Source of the DNA: JARRNJ01 sp037385045
GTDB taxonomy: Bacteria; Pseudomonadota; Gammaproteobacteria; JASBUN01
Direction of reading: 5' to 3'
NCBI GenBank assembly: GCA_037385045.1
Contig: JARRNJ010000073.1
Coordinates: 1 to 34,669, forward strand
DNA: 34,669 nucleotides
Position numbers and translations under genes: made by a program. The notes under the pieces were generated by a model. That model had not been told where the DNA came from. It made no database searches and saw nothing but the letters and a program-made list of their open reading frames with translations. Position 1 is the stretch's first letter; every line of letters begins with the position of its first letter. Shown in pieces: positions 16,362 through 23,946 of the stretch.

Positions 16362-17464
16362 ATGAAAATCCTGGACTTCATCCGGCTGACCGGCGGCGCC
16401 ATTGCGGCGCAACGGCTGCGCACGCTGCTGACCGTGGTGGGGATCGCCATCGGCATCGCCGCGGTGGTGCTGCTCACTTCCATCGGCGAGGGCATTCACC
16501 GCTTCGTGCTGGCCGAGTTTACCCAGTTCGGTTCCAACCTGATCGGCATCAATCCGGGACGTGCGACCACCCACGGCGCATCGGTAGGCGTATTCGGCAG
16601 CGTGCGCCCGCTGACCATCGCCGATGCCGACGCCCTGCGGCGGGTGAGCTACGTGCAGGCGGTGGTGCCGGTGGTCCAGGGCAACGCTCAGATCGAAGGC
16701 AGCGGACGCCAGCGCCGCACCACCGTCTATGGCGTCGGACCCGAGTTCCCGCAAGCCTTCACGTTTGAGCCCGACGCCGGGCGCTTCCTGCCCCACGACG
16801 ACCCGACCGCCCCGCGAGCGCTGGCGGTGTTGGGCAGCAAACTCAAGACCGAGCTGTTCGGCGACCGCAATCCGCTCGGGCAGCGCATCCGCGTTGGCGG
16901 CGACCGTTTCCGGGTAATCGGCACCATGCAGCCCAAAGGCCAGATCCTCGGTTTCGATCTGGACGACACCGTCTACATACCCGCCGCCCGCGCCCTGGAG
17001 TTGTTCAACCGCGATGGCTTGATGGAGATCGACGTCCTGTACCGCAAGGGCGCGCCGGTCGACGAGGTGGTGGCCGGCATCCGCCGGCCGTCGGCGCCCT
17101 GGGCGGGATCTCACTGCTGGTGGGCGGCATCGGCATCCTCACCATCATGACCATCGCGGTGCGCGAACGCACTTCGGAGATCGGCCTGCTCCGCGCCCTG
17201 GGCGCACGGCGCCGTCAGGTGCTGGGGCTGTTTCTCGGCGAAGCTACGGTGTTGGCGGCCCTGGGCGGCGTGCTGGGGCTGGTGATCGGCGCCGGCGGCG
17301 CCCAGCTGTTGCACTGGGCGCTGCCGGCGCTGCCGGTGCACACGCCGTGGTCCTATGTGGTACTGGCTGAAACCCTGGCCGCCGCCATCGGGCTGCTGGC
17401 CGGCGTGTTGCCGGCGCGTACCGCCGCTTCCCTGGACCCGGTGGAAGCGCTACATGCAGAATGA
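16362..17464 (+). pseudogene. MacB-type ABC permease 2, internally deleted and frameshifted
   Basis: Second FtsX-fold permease in two frames. From ATG 16362 the first helix and the periplasmic MacB_PCD domain read normally to DEVVAGIRR at about 17088; the frame then turns to nonsense (PSAPWAG) and ends at 17150. A second frame, from about 17091, gives VGALGGISLLVGG followed by GILTIMTIAVRERTSEIG and runs to a normal C-terminus (ARTAASLDPVEAL) at 17464. Compared with permease 1, about 33 residues before the second membrane helix are missing, with net loss of 3n+1 bases. A perfect hairpin, GGCCGGC at 17072-17078 and GCCGGCC at 17083-17089, sits exactly at the junction. No Shine-Dalgarno is visible; the polypyrimidine repeat occupies its place. 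Confidence 0.82.
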
Positions 17465-17477
17465 CCCGGAGCCGCGG

Positions 17478-19301
17478 TCAGGCGCCGGCCTGCTGCCGCG
17501 CCGGCGCGGCATCGGCGGTCTCCGGTCCGGGAACGCTCTGGCATTCACGGAATATGCGCCTGGTGCAACGCCGGCAGATATCCTTGTCCAGACGCCGGAA
17601 GATCGAGTCGATGGCGGCGGTCTTGGACTGGAAGATGTTGTCCTCGCCCAGATCGCGCAGGTAGTCGCCGCGCTTGACCGGCTCGGATACGCCCTCCTTC
17701 ACCCGGATCAGGTACAGCCCGCCGCCCATATCACGGCGCCGCCTGGCCTCCTGGGCCAGGAATTCGGCGCCCGCCACGTCGATGAAATTGATACCCGCGG
17801 CGGTGATGGCCAGATGCTTCTGTTCGGGATGCTGCGCCTCGTAGTTGCGCAAGCGCTCCTGCACGTGGTTGACCGCGCCGAAGAACAACGATCCGTCCAC
17901 CCGTACGATCTTCAACTGCGGGCATTCGGGCAGGCTGGAGTCGGTGATGAACTTGCGCCCCGGCGTGCTCGGGTCGGGCACCCGCGGCAGCACCCGCGGA
18001 CGCGAGGTGCGCATCAGGTACAGGACCAGCGACAGCATCACGCCGAGGAAAATGGCGAACTCCAGCTCCAGAAACAGGGTCGCCAGGAACGTGGTGACGA
18101 GAATCGCGGTCTCGGAGCGGCTGGTCTGGATGATCTTGTGGATATGGTGGAAGTCGATCAGGCCCCAGGCCACCAGGAACAGGATACCGGCCATGGCGGC
18201 GTTGGGCAGGTAAGCCGCCAGGGGTGCCACCAGCACCATGATCACCATCAGCAGCGCGCCGGCGAACACCGCTGCCAGCGGCGTCTTGGCCCCCGCCTGA
18301 TAGTTCAGGCCGCTGCGGTTGAAGGACCCGGTGGCGACGTAGCCGGAAAAGAAGCTGCCGGCTAGGTTGGACAGGCCCTGGCCGATGAACTCCTGGTTGC
18401 CGTCCAGGTGCTGGCCGGAGCGGGCCGACAGGGAACGGGCGATGGACACCGCCTCGGTCAGGGCGAACAGCGTCGCCGCCAGCGCTGCGGGTGCCAGGTC
18501 CTTGATTGCCGACAGGGACAGGTCCGGCGCGGACAACGGCGGCAGGCTGCGCGGCAGCGCGCCCACCGTGGTGATGCCGGTCTGAGCCTGGCCGAGGACG
18601 TAGTTCAGCACCACCGACACCAGGCTCCCGATGACCATGGCCGCGATCATGTACGGCACCCGGGGCACGAAGCGCTTGATCAAGATGCCGGTCAACATGG
18701 TGACCAGGCCCACCGCAACGATGTAGGGATTGATCTGGCCGGCCTGGTGGATCACGGCCATGACCGTCTCGTGGACATGGGCGCCGCGGGCAATTTCCAG
18801 ACCGAAGAAGTTCTTGAACTGCTTGGTGGCGATGAGGATCGCCGCGCCGGCCGTGAATCCGATCACCACCGAGTGGGAAATGAAATTCACCAGGGTACCG
18901 AGCCGCGCCACCCCCATGACCAGCTGAATCACGCCAACCATGAACGTCAACGTCAAGGCGAGCGCGACATACTCGTGCGAACCCGGCTCCGCGTAAACGC
19001 TCAGGGCCGAGAACAGCACGATGGACGCCGCCGTGGTGGGCCCCGACACCAAGTGCCAGGACGATCCGAACAGGGCCGCAACGATGGCCGGCACCATGCC
19101 GGCATACAGGCCGTACTCCGGCGGCATGCCGGCGATGGTGGCAAACGCAACGCCCTGCGGGAGCACCACGATGGCGCCGGTAATTCCCGCCATCAGGTCC
19201 TCGCGGAACGACCCGCGATTGACCCGCGGCCACCACCGCAGCATGGGCAGGAATCGGGTCAGCCAGAGTGGACACTTCGGTGCGGCGGCGGTGGTGGACA
19301 T
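17478..19301 (-). CDS. SulP-family anion (sulfate/bicarbonate) transporter with STAS domain
   Basis: Membrane transporter of 607 aa of the SLC26/SulP family. About 12-14 hydrophobic segments fill residues 35-430; the N-terminal LMAGITGAIVVLPQGVAFA and GLYAGMVPAIVAALFGSS are the family signature, and PTTAASIVLFSAL follows. A cytoplasmic STAS domain occupies about 455-565 (LKIVRVDGSLFFGAVNHV, GINFIDVAGAEFL). After it comes a short Cys-rich end, CRRCTRRIFREC (C-x2-C-x6-C), of unknown role. GGGGA upstream of ATG 19301 is a good ribosome site. The transported ion may be sulfate, bicarbonate or another anion; sequence alone does not decide. It converges on the broken permease with 13 bp between stops. 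Confidence 0.9.
   Translation of the reverse strand: MSTTAAAPKCPLWLTRFLPMLRWWPRVNRGSFREDLMAGITGAIVVLPQGVAFATIAGMPPEYGLYAGMVPAIVAALFGSSWHLVSGPTTAASIVLFSALSVYAEPGSHEYVALALTLTFMVGVIQLVMGVARLGTLVNFISHSVVIGFTAGAAILIATKQFKNFFGLEIARGAHVHETVMAVIHQAGQINPYIVAVGLVTMLTGILIKRFVPRVPYMIAAMVIGSLVSVVLNYVLGQAQTGITTVGALPRSLPPLSAPDLSLSAIKDLAPAALAATLFALTEAVSIARSLSARSGQHLDGNQEFIGQGLSNLAGSFFSGYVATGSFNRSGLNYQAGAKTPLAAVFAGALLMVIMVLVAPLAAYLPNAAMAGILFLVAWGLIDFHHIHKIIQTSRSETAILVTTFLATLFLELEFAIFLGVMLSLVLYLMRTSRPRVLPRVPDPSTPGRKFITDSSLPECPQLKIVRVDGSLFFGAVNHVQERLRNYEAQHPEQKHLAITAAGINFIDVAGAEFLAQEARRRRDMGGGLYLIRVKEGVSEPVKRGDYLRDLGEDNIFQSKTAAIDSIFRRLDKDICRRCTRRIFRECQSVPGPETADAAPARQQAGA
17482..17507. terminator. GC-rich hairpin at convergent gene ends
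   Basis: GCGCCGGC (17482-17489) and GCCGGCGC (17500-17507) form a perfect 8-bp stem with a 10-nt loop, within the last codons of the SulP gene and just past the end of permease 2. It could stop transcription from both sides, but no U-tract is present. Confidence 0.3.
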
Positions 19302-19313
19302 AGTTTCCCCGGT

Positions 19314-19333
19314 TGCACGGCCTCAACCGTGCA
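19314..19333 (-). promoter_or_regulatory. Inverted repeat in SulP leader
   Basis: TGCACGG (19314-19320) and CCGTGCA (19327-19333) form a perfect 7-bp inverted repeat with a 6-nt spacer, 13-32 nt before the SulP start and next to its ribosome site. It could be an operator or an RNA hairpin limiting translation. A TATAAT on the same strand (19410-19405) is a candidate -10 box, with no good -35. Confidence 0.3.
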
Positions 19334-19474
19334 GCAACTGTTCAGTGAATTTCGCTTCGGCGGTAACCTTGCTCGGCGGGAAAAACCCGACTAAAAACCG
19401 ACGTATTATAGGCCAGCCGGCGCCTGACTGTCACGCCGGACGGGCCTGCCGCGCGGTACCCGTTTCCCTATGAG

Positions 19475-19487
19475 AACAACGGTTGTT
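19475..19487. promoter_or_regulatory. Palindrome AACAAC-G-GTTGTT upstream of the sigma-54 promoter
   Basis: A perfect 13-bp palindrome with a one-base centre, about 100 bp upstream of the -24 element, the usual distance for an enhancer site of an NtrC-type activator. No second copy was found in the window, so the role is a guess. Confidence 0.3.
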
Positions 19488-19588
19488 TTACACCGCTGCT
19501 GGTGGATTTCCCCGATGACGCGTCCGCACCCGCCTGGTGCCAACGCCGCAACTGGTCGTTTTAGCACATTATTGCCCTCTTTACCGGT

Positions 19589-19605
19589 TTGGCACGTGGA
19601 TTGCT
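19589..19605 (+). promoter_or_regulatory. Sigma-54 promoter of cydB-kinase-regulator
   Basis: TTGGCACG-TGGA-TTGCT matches the published sigma-54 consensus YTGGCACG-N4-TTGCW at every position; the GG (19591-19592) and GC (19603-19604) are separated by exactly 10 bp. The predicted start near 19616 gives a leader of about 170 nt to cydB. The NtrC-family regulator encoded two genes downstream is the obvious candidate activator. Confidence 0.8.
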
Positions 19606-19787
19606 CGAGGTGTTTGAAGTTGAACCCACAGCGGCGTCGCACCGAGGCCGCGGCCCGGAATTAAACGTCCGGGATGGGCTCCACCGTTGGGAGGTCGCGC
19701 CACGTCGGGTTGGCACAGGCCGGTTGCCGCGGCGGGCGCGGTACAACCCCTGCCTGGCCTCCGATTCACTGCCCATGAGCACACCGC

Positions 19788-20852
19788 ATGGCTGACACAC
19801 ACAAAATGCTCGCCGATCTGTGGTACCTGGTTACCGCGCTGGTGTTGCTCATCTACGTTTTTCTCGACGGCTTCGATCTCGGCATCGGCGTGTTGACGGG
19901 TCTTACCAGCAACCCTGGTCAGCGCGTTCAGATGCTGGCGGCAGTGGATCCAGTGTGGGATGCCAAAGAGCTGTGGCTGCTGCTGCTGACCGCCATCGTG
20001 TTCGCCGTGTTTCCCGGCCTGCTCAGTTCCGCGGCTCAGGCCGCAATGGTGCCGTTCCTGGCGATGTTGGCGGGCCTGGCGATTCGCAGCCACTCAATCC
20101 GGCTGCGCCGCCGCTCGGGCGACGACGCCGCCGCCGTCCGGGCATTTACCCTCGGGAGCACCATCACAGCGTTGGCTCAGGGGCTGCTGCTGGGCGCCTA
20201 TCTCACCGGCGTCACCCCCGTCGGCGACGCCGCGGTGCCGGGCTGGCCGTGGCTGTCGCCGCTCGCGGTATTGGTGGCGCTCGCCGTGTGTGCAGGCTAC
20301 ACGCTGCTGGGAGCCACCTATCTGTTGCGCACCCGGCCGCGGGCGTGCGGCACCGCTCATCCGCGCCGTTGCGCCTACCTGGCCGCGTCATTGTTCCTGG
20401 TCACCGCCGTAGTGGTCACGGTGTGGCTGCCGCAGCTGCATCCCATGCTGGCCGAACGCTGGTCGCAGCACCCGCTGGCATGCGTCATCGGCGTATGCGC
20501 GCTGGCCGCCGGCTTCTCGATCCTCTACGGCGCCATCCGGCGCCAGCTTCCACGGGCGCCGTTTGCCTCGGCGTTGTTCATCGTGGCGGCGCTGTTTGTG
20601 GCCTTCACCTTGAGTCTGTATCCTTACGTGGTCCCCGACGCGTTGACGGCCTCGCAGGCGGCGGCACCGGACCCGATTCTCGTGTACATGCTCACCGGAG
20701 CCGGCATCCTTATCCCTATCGTTCTGTTTTTCAATGGGTATCAACATCTCGCGGCGCGGGATGAAGCGCGCACCGAGCCCTCTCCCCACGGTAATCCCGG
20801 CGGCATCCGCTCCGGCGTGTCCCGATCCGATCAGACTGGATCGGGGCGTTGA
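19788..20852 (+). CDS. cydB: Cytochrome bd-type quinol oxidase subunit II (orphan)
   Basis: Membrane protein of 354 aa of the CydB/CioB family, which pairs with haem-bearing CydA in the oxygen-reducing bd oxidase. Seen: LWYLVTALVLLIYVFLDGFDLGIGVL (the conserved DGFDLG) and VDPVWDAKELWLL, matching the family's G-P-V-W-D-x-N-E-x-W with Asp and Glu kept, then several further helices. No cydA lies upstream or anywhere in the window, and the gene instead heads a unit with a sensor kinase and a sigma-54 regulator. The last 25 or so residues after FFNGYQHLAAR are hydrophilic and not family-like. There is no clear Shine-Dalgarno; the ATG at 19788 is chosen because the conserved N-terminus begins just after it (ATG 19806 also fits). 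Confidence 0.85.
   Translation: MADTHKMLADLWYLVTALVLLIYVFLDGFDLGIGVLTGLTSNPGQRVQMLAAVDPVWDAKELWLLLLTAIVFAVFPGLLSSAAQAAMVPFLAMLAGLAIRSHSIRLRRRSGDDAAAVRAFTLGSTITALAQGLLLGAYLTGVTPVGDAAVPGWPWLSPLAVLVALAVCAGYTLLGATYLLRTRPRACGTAHPRRCAYLAASLFLVTAVVVTVWLPQLHPMLAERWSQHPLACVIGVCALAAGFSILYGAIRRQLPRAPFASALFIVAALFVAFTLSLYPYVVPDALTASQAAAPDPILVYMLTGAGILIPIVLFFNGYQHLAARDEARTEPSPHGNPGGIRSGVSRSDQTGSGR
20821..20845 (+). terminator. Hairpin at the 3' end of cydB
   Basis: CCCGATCC (20821-20828) and GGATCGGG (20838-20845) form a perfect 8-bp stem with a 9-nt loop inside the last codons of cydB. No T-tract follows; instead there is a 16-bp GC palindrome (20853-20868) just after the stop. It may reduce expression of the kinase and regulator genes relative to cydB. 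Confidence 0.35.
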
Positions 20853-21011
20853 GGCGCGCGCGCGCGCCGACGGCCACCGGCTGCGAATCCGGGTGGCGGC
20901 CACCCTGCCACCGTCCTTACGGTCGACCAGCCGATGCAGTCGATTACCCCGCCGCACCACGGCGTTGGCGCCGGCGCCGTTGAAAGCACACCGTAACAAA
21001 GGTCTAATGCG

Positions 21012-22481
21012 GTGATTTCAACGAAACCGGAATCCAGGGGAATGAAGTCGTTTCTGTACCGGTCAGTGTGGCTGCCGGCCATCATCACGGCGGTCCTGTT
21101 GCTCATCGCCCTGAGCCTGCTGGTGAGCATGTCGTGGCGCAGTCTGCAGCGGTTGCAGCCCATGCACGAGCATCTCGAGCTGGTCAATGAGGTCCAGGCC
21201 ACCGGCCTGCACCTGCAGCAGGTGCTCGTCGAGAGTATCCGCGACGGTACGCCGATCACGGCCGGACAGATCCAGGAACTGCGCCACGAAGTCGCGCGAA
21301 TCGCGGCCCTGGATGGGCACATGACCACCGCCAACATCACCCGGCTGCACCGGCTTCAATACCTCCTGGCAGGCCTCGACAGCAACGATCGCGTCGCCCT
21401 GATCGCGGCGCTGGGTTTGATGCGGACCATCATCTCCACCGAAACCGCCGCCCATGATCAGCTGGTGACGCGCGTCAAACGCGACACCAGCATCGAGTTC
21501 GAGGTGGCCGCCGGCACTATGCTGGTGGTCCCGTTGCTGGCACTGATTACGCTGTTTCTTCTCCGTCACCGGATTCTCACCCCGCTCAACAACCTGCGTG
21601 CGTTGATGTCGATGCTGGCGCAGCAGGACTACAGCTCGGCGCCCACGGACAACGTCGCACCGATGCTGCTGCCGCTGTTCAACAACTACAATCACCTGGT
21701 AGGAAGGCTTGCGGAACTGGAACAGACCCACCAGGCCCGCCAGCAGACCCTCGAGAACGAGGTCCGCAACGCGACCCAGGCGCTCCTGCAACAACAGCGC
21801 AGCCTCGCCAACGCCGAACGTCTGGCCGCGGTGGGCGAAGTGGCGGCAGGGCTCGCCCACGAGCTGCGCAATCCCCTTGCCGGCATCCAGATGGCGTTGG
21901 GCAATCTGCGCAGCGAAATGGGCGATACGGAGCACGGCGAACGCCTGGACATGGTCATTGACGAGCTCAGGCGCATCACCCGCCTGCTGAACGATCTGCT
22001 GCACCAGGCCCGCCAGGAGCCCGAACGGCCGAAGCAGCTGCATCTGCACCGCGTCGTGGAGCAACTGTTGTCCCTGGCCCGCTACCAGTTGCCAAGCAGC
22101 ATCGCTCTGCGCAGCGACATTCCGGGCGAACTCTACTGCCGGCTGCCCGAGGGCGCCGTGCGCCAGGCGCTGCTGAACCTGATTCTCAACTCGGCCGACG
22201 CCCTCGGCCAGGGACCCGGCACCATCGCCATCGAAGGCCGCAGCGAAGAGCCCGGCGTGCGCTTGTCGGTGTGCGATGACGGTCCGGGCTTTCCCGCCCC
22301 GCTGCTCGACACCGGCGTACGCCCGTTCAGCACCGGACGCGATCAGGGCACCGGATTGGGCCTGGCCATGGTCAGGCGCTTCGCCAGCGATCTGGGCGGG
22401 GAGCTGCGGCTGGCCAATCGCAAACCCAAGGGCGCCTGCGCCACATTGCTGTTGCCATGTAAGGAGGCAAGAGATGCCTGA
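21012..22481 (+). CDS. Two-component sensor histidine kinase
   Basis: Membrane kinase of 489 aa. Two membrane helices (about 20-40 and 165-185) enclose a mainly helical periplasmic sensor of about 125 residues, followed by a HAMP-like linker and coiled coil (190-270). The H-box GLAHELRNPLAGIQ puts the phosphoacceptor at His283; N-box NLILNSADAL, then DDGPGFP and GTGLGLAMV, complete the HATPase domain. This layout is usual for kinases partnered with NtrC-family regulators, and the partner gene overlaps it by 8 bp. The start is GTG at 21012 (AAAGG nine nt upstream) or ATG at 21042, whose GGGG is too close. The 159-bp gap after cydB holds a GC palindrome but no clear promoter. Confidence 0.9.
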   Translation: MISTKPESRGMKSFLYRSVWLPAIITAVLLLIALSLLVSMSWRSLQRLQPMHEHLELVNEVQATGLHLQQVLVESIRDGTPITAGQIQELRHEVARIAALDGHMTTANITRLHRLQYLLAGLDSNDRVALIAALGLMRTIISTETAAHDQLVTRVKRDTSIEFEVAAGTMLVVPLLALITLFLLRHRILTPLNNLRALMSMLAQQDYSSAPTDNVAPMLLPLFNNYNHLVGRLAELEQTHQARQQTLENEVRNATQALLQQQRSLANAERLAAVGEVAAGLAHELRNPLAGIQMALGNLRSEMGDTEHGERLDMVIDELRRITRLLNDLLHQARQEPERPKQLHLHRVVEQLLSLARYQLPSSIALRSDIPGELYCRLPEGAVRQALLNLILNSADALGQGPGTIAIEGRSEEPGVRLSVCDDGPGFPAPLLDTGVRPFSTGRDQGTGLGLAMVRRFASDLGGELRLANRKPKGACATLLLPCKEARDA

Positions 22482-23871
22482 CACGCTGCTGGTTATCGAG
22501 GACGAAACCCTGCTGGGAAAGGAGCTGGCCCGCCATTACCAGCGCCAGGGGTGGGAGGTCATCGTCACCGATACCTTGGGCAAGGCGCGCAATGCGCTGT
22601 TCGACGACAAGCTCGAACCCCTGGTGGTATTGTCCGACATGAGCCTTCCCGACGGTAATGCGCTCGATCTGTTGGAAGACGTCCGCGCCAAAGGACTCGG
22701 CGGCGAGTGGATACTGCTCACCGGCTACGGCAGCGTGCCGGATTCGGTGCGCGCCCTGCGCATCGGCGCGTTCGACTTTCTGGAAAAACCCTGCGAACAG
22801 GAACGCCTGGACCTGGTGCTGAACGGGGCCGCCCGCAGCGCCCGGGCCCAGCGCCGACTGCGTGAAGAAGCCGCAGCCCAGACCCGCCGTTATTCAGCCG
22901 CTTCATTCCTCGGGCACAGCAAAGCGGTCGAGTCGGTGCGCAGCATGTTGAACAAACTCACCCAGGTGCCGTTCAGCGCGCTGGTCATCACCGGCGAAAC
23001 CGGCACCGGCAAGGGGTTGATCGCCCGCATCCTGCACCACAGCGGTCCTCGTGCGGCCGGGCCGCTGGTGGAGCTGAACTGCGCGGCACTGCCCCGTGAA
23101 CTGCTGGAATCCGAGCTGTTCGGCCACGAGGCCGGCGCCTTCACCGGCGCCCGTGGACGCCATCGCGGCCTCCTGGAGCAGGCCGACGACGGCACCTTGT
23201 TTCTCGACGAGATCGGCGAAATGGATCTCGAGCTGCAGACCAAGTTGCTCAAGGCCATCGAAGACCGGACCATCCGCCGCCTGGGAGGCGACAAGGAAAT
23301 TTCCGTCAACGTCCAGATCGTCGCGGCCAGCAACCGGGACCTGGAAGCCAGCGTGCGCGAAGGCGACTTCCGCAGCGACCTCTATCATCGACTGAGCGTG
23401 TTTCAGCTGCACCTCCCGCCCCTGCGCGAACGCAAGGACGACCTCGACGACCTGGTTCCCCTGTTCGTGTCGGAATACAATGCCAAGGCCGGAAAAACGG
23501 TGCGGGTCGTTCCGCCCGCCGTTTGGCAGCGCCTGCGCGGCCATGACTGGCCCGGCAATGTACGCGAACTGCGCAACGTGGTAGAGCGTTGCGTGCTGTT
23601 CTCCGAAGGCGACGTGTTCCCGGAACAGTGGCTGCAGCTTCGCAGCACCGGCACCGAGCCGGCCCCCGCGGGCGCTCCCGAGGTGGACGGCGACCGCCTG
23701 TCGTTGCCGTTGGACGGCAGCATGGCGCTGGAGGACATGGACTGCTACATCATCAAGAAGGCCCTGGAACGGACCAACTACAACGTCACCGCCGCGGCGC
23801 GCGCGCTGGGCACCACCCGCGAGACGCTGCGCTACCGCATTCAGAAATATGGCCTCAAACCCTCCAGCTGA
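22474..23871 (+). CDS. Sigma-54-dependent response regulator (NtrC family)
   Basis: Transcription activator of 465 aa. The receiver domain (1-120) has the acidic pair at Glu9-Asp10, phosphoacceptor Asp55 (VLSDMSLPDG) and Lys105 in LEKP. The AAA+ domain (about 145-380) has Walker A GETGTGKG (174-181), the sigma-54 contact loop GAFTGA (221-226), Walker B GTLFLDEIGEMD and the arginine region HRLSVF-x-LPPLRER. A Fis-type helix-turn-helix ends the protein (YNVTAAARALGTTRETLRYR). AAGGAGG at 22461-22467 is a near-perfect ribosome site for ATG 22474, inside the kinase gene. It is presumably phosphorylated by the kinase. Four sigma-54 promoters within 10 kb make local targets likely. Confidence 0.93.
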   Translation: MPDTLLVIEDETLLGKELARHYQRQGWEVIVTDTLGKARNALFDDKLEPLVVLSDMSLPDGNALDLLEDVRAKGLGGEWILLTGYGSVPDSVRALRIGAFDFLEKPCEQERLDLVLNGAARSARAQRRLREEAAAQTRRYSAASFLGHSKAVESVRSMLNKLTQVPFSALVITGETGTGKGLIARILHHSGPRAAGPLVELNCAALPRELLESELFGHEAGAFTGARGRHRGLLEQADDGTLFLDEIGEMDLELQTKLLKAIEDRTIRRLGGDKEISVNVQIVAASNRDLEASVREGDFRSDLYHRLSVFQLHLPPLRERKDDLDDLVPLFVSEYNAKAGKTVRVVPPAVWQRLRGHDWPGNVRELRNVVERCVLFSEGDVFPEQWLQLRSTGTEPAPAGAPEVDGDRLSLPLDGSMALEDMDCYIIKKALERTNYNVTAAARALGTTRETLRYRIQKYGLKPSS

Positions 23872-23946
23872 CCAGCGCCCCGCGCCGTTCACGTTTGTCA
23901 TGCCGCGGACGAACGCCCTGCGCACCCGCGCGGCACCGATGTGCCC

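Larger units (their letters stand above)
19302..19787. other. Gene-free region between divergent SulP and cydB genes
   Basis: About 490 bp with no credible gene on either strand. Seen in it: the SulP leader repeat (19314-19333), a minus-strand TATAAT (19410-19405), the palindrome at 19475-19487, and a perfect sigma-54 element at 19589-19605 facing cydB. I looked for a remnant of cydA before cydB and found none. Confidence 0.6.

Noticed and set aside
18470..18491. Minus-strand TGGCAC with GG-N10-GC spacing inside the SulP gene
   Set aside because: The -12 part reads GCGC instead of TTGC and the site is within coding sequence, so it looks like chance.
19406..19664. Small open frames in the SulP-cydB gap
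   Set aside because: No ribosome site, no conserved pattern, and they overlap the sigma-54 promoter.
19711..19728. A further TTGGCACA...TTGCC sequence resembling a sigma-54 promoter before cydB
   Set aside because: GG and GC are separated by 12 bp instead of 10, which sigma-54 does not tolerate; the perfect element at 19589 explains the gene better.
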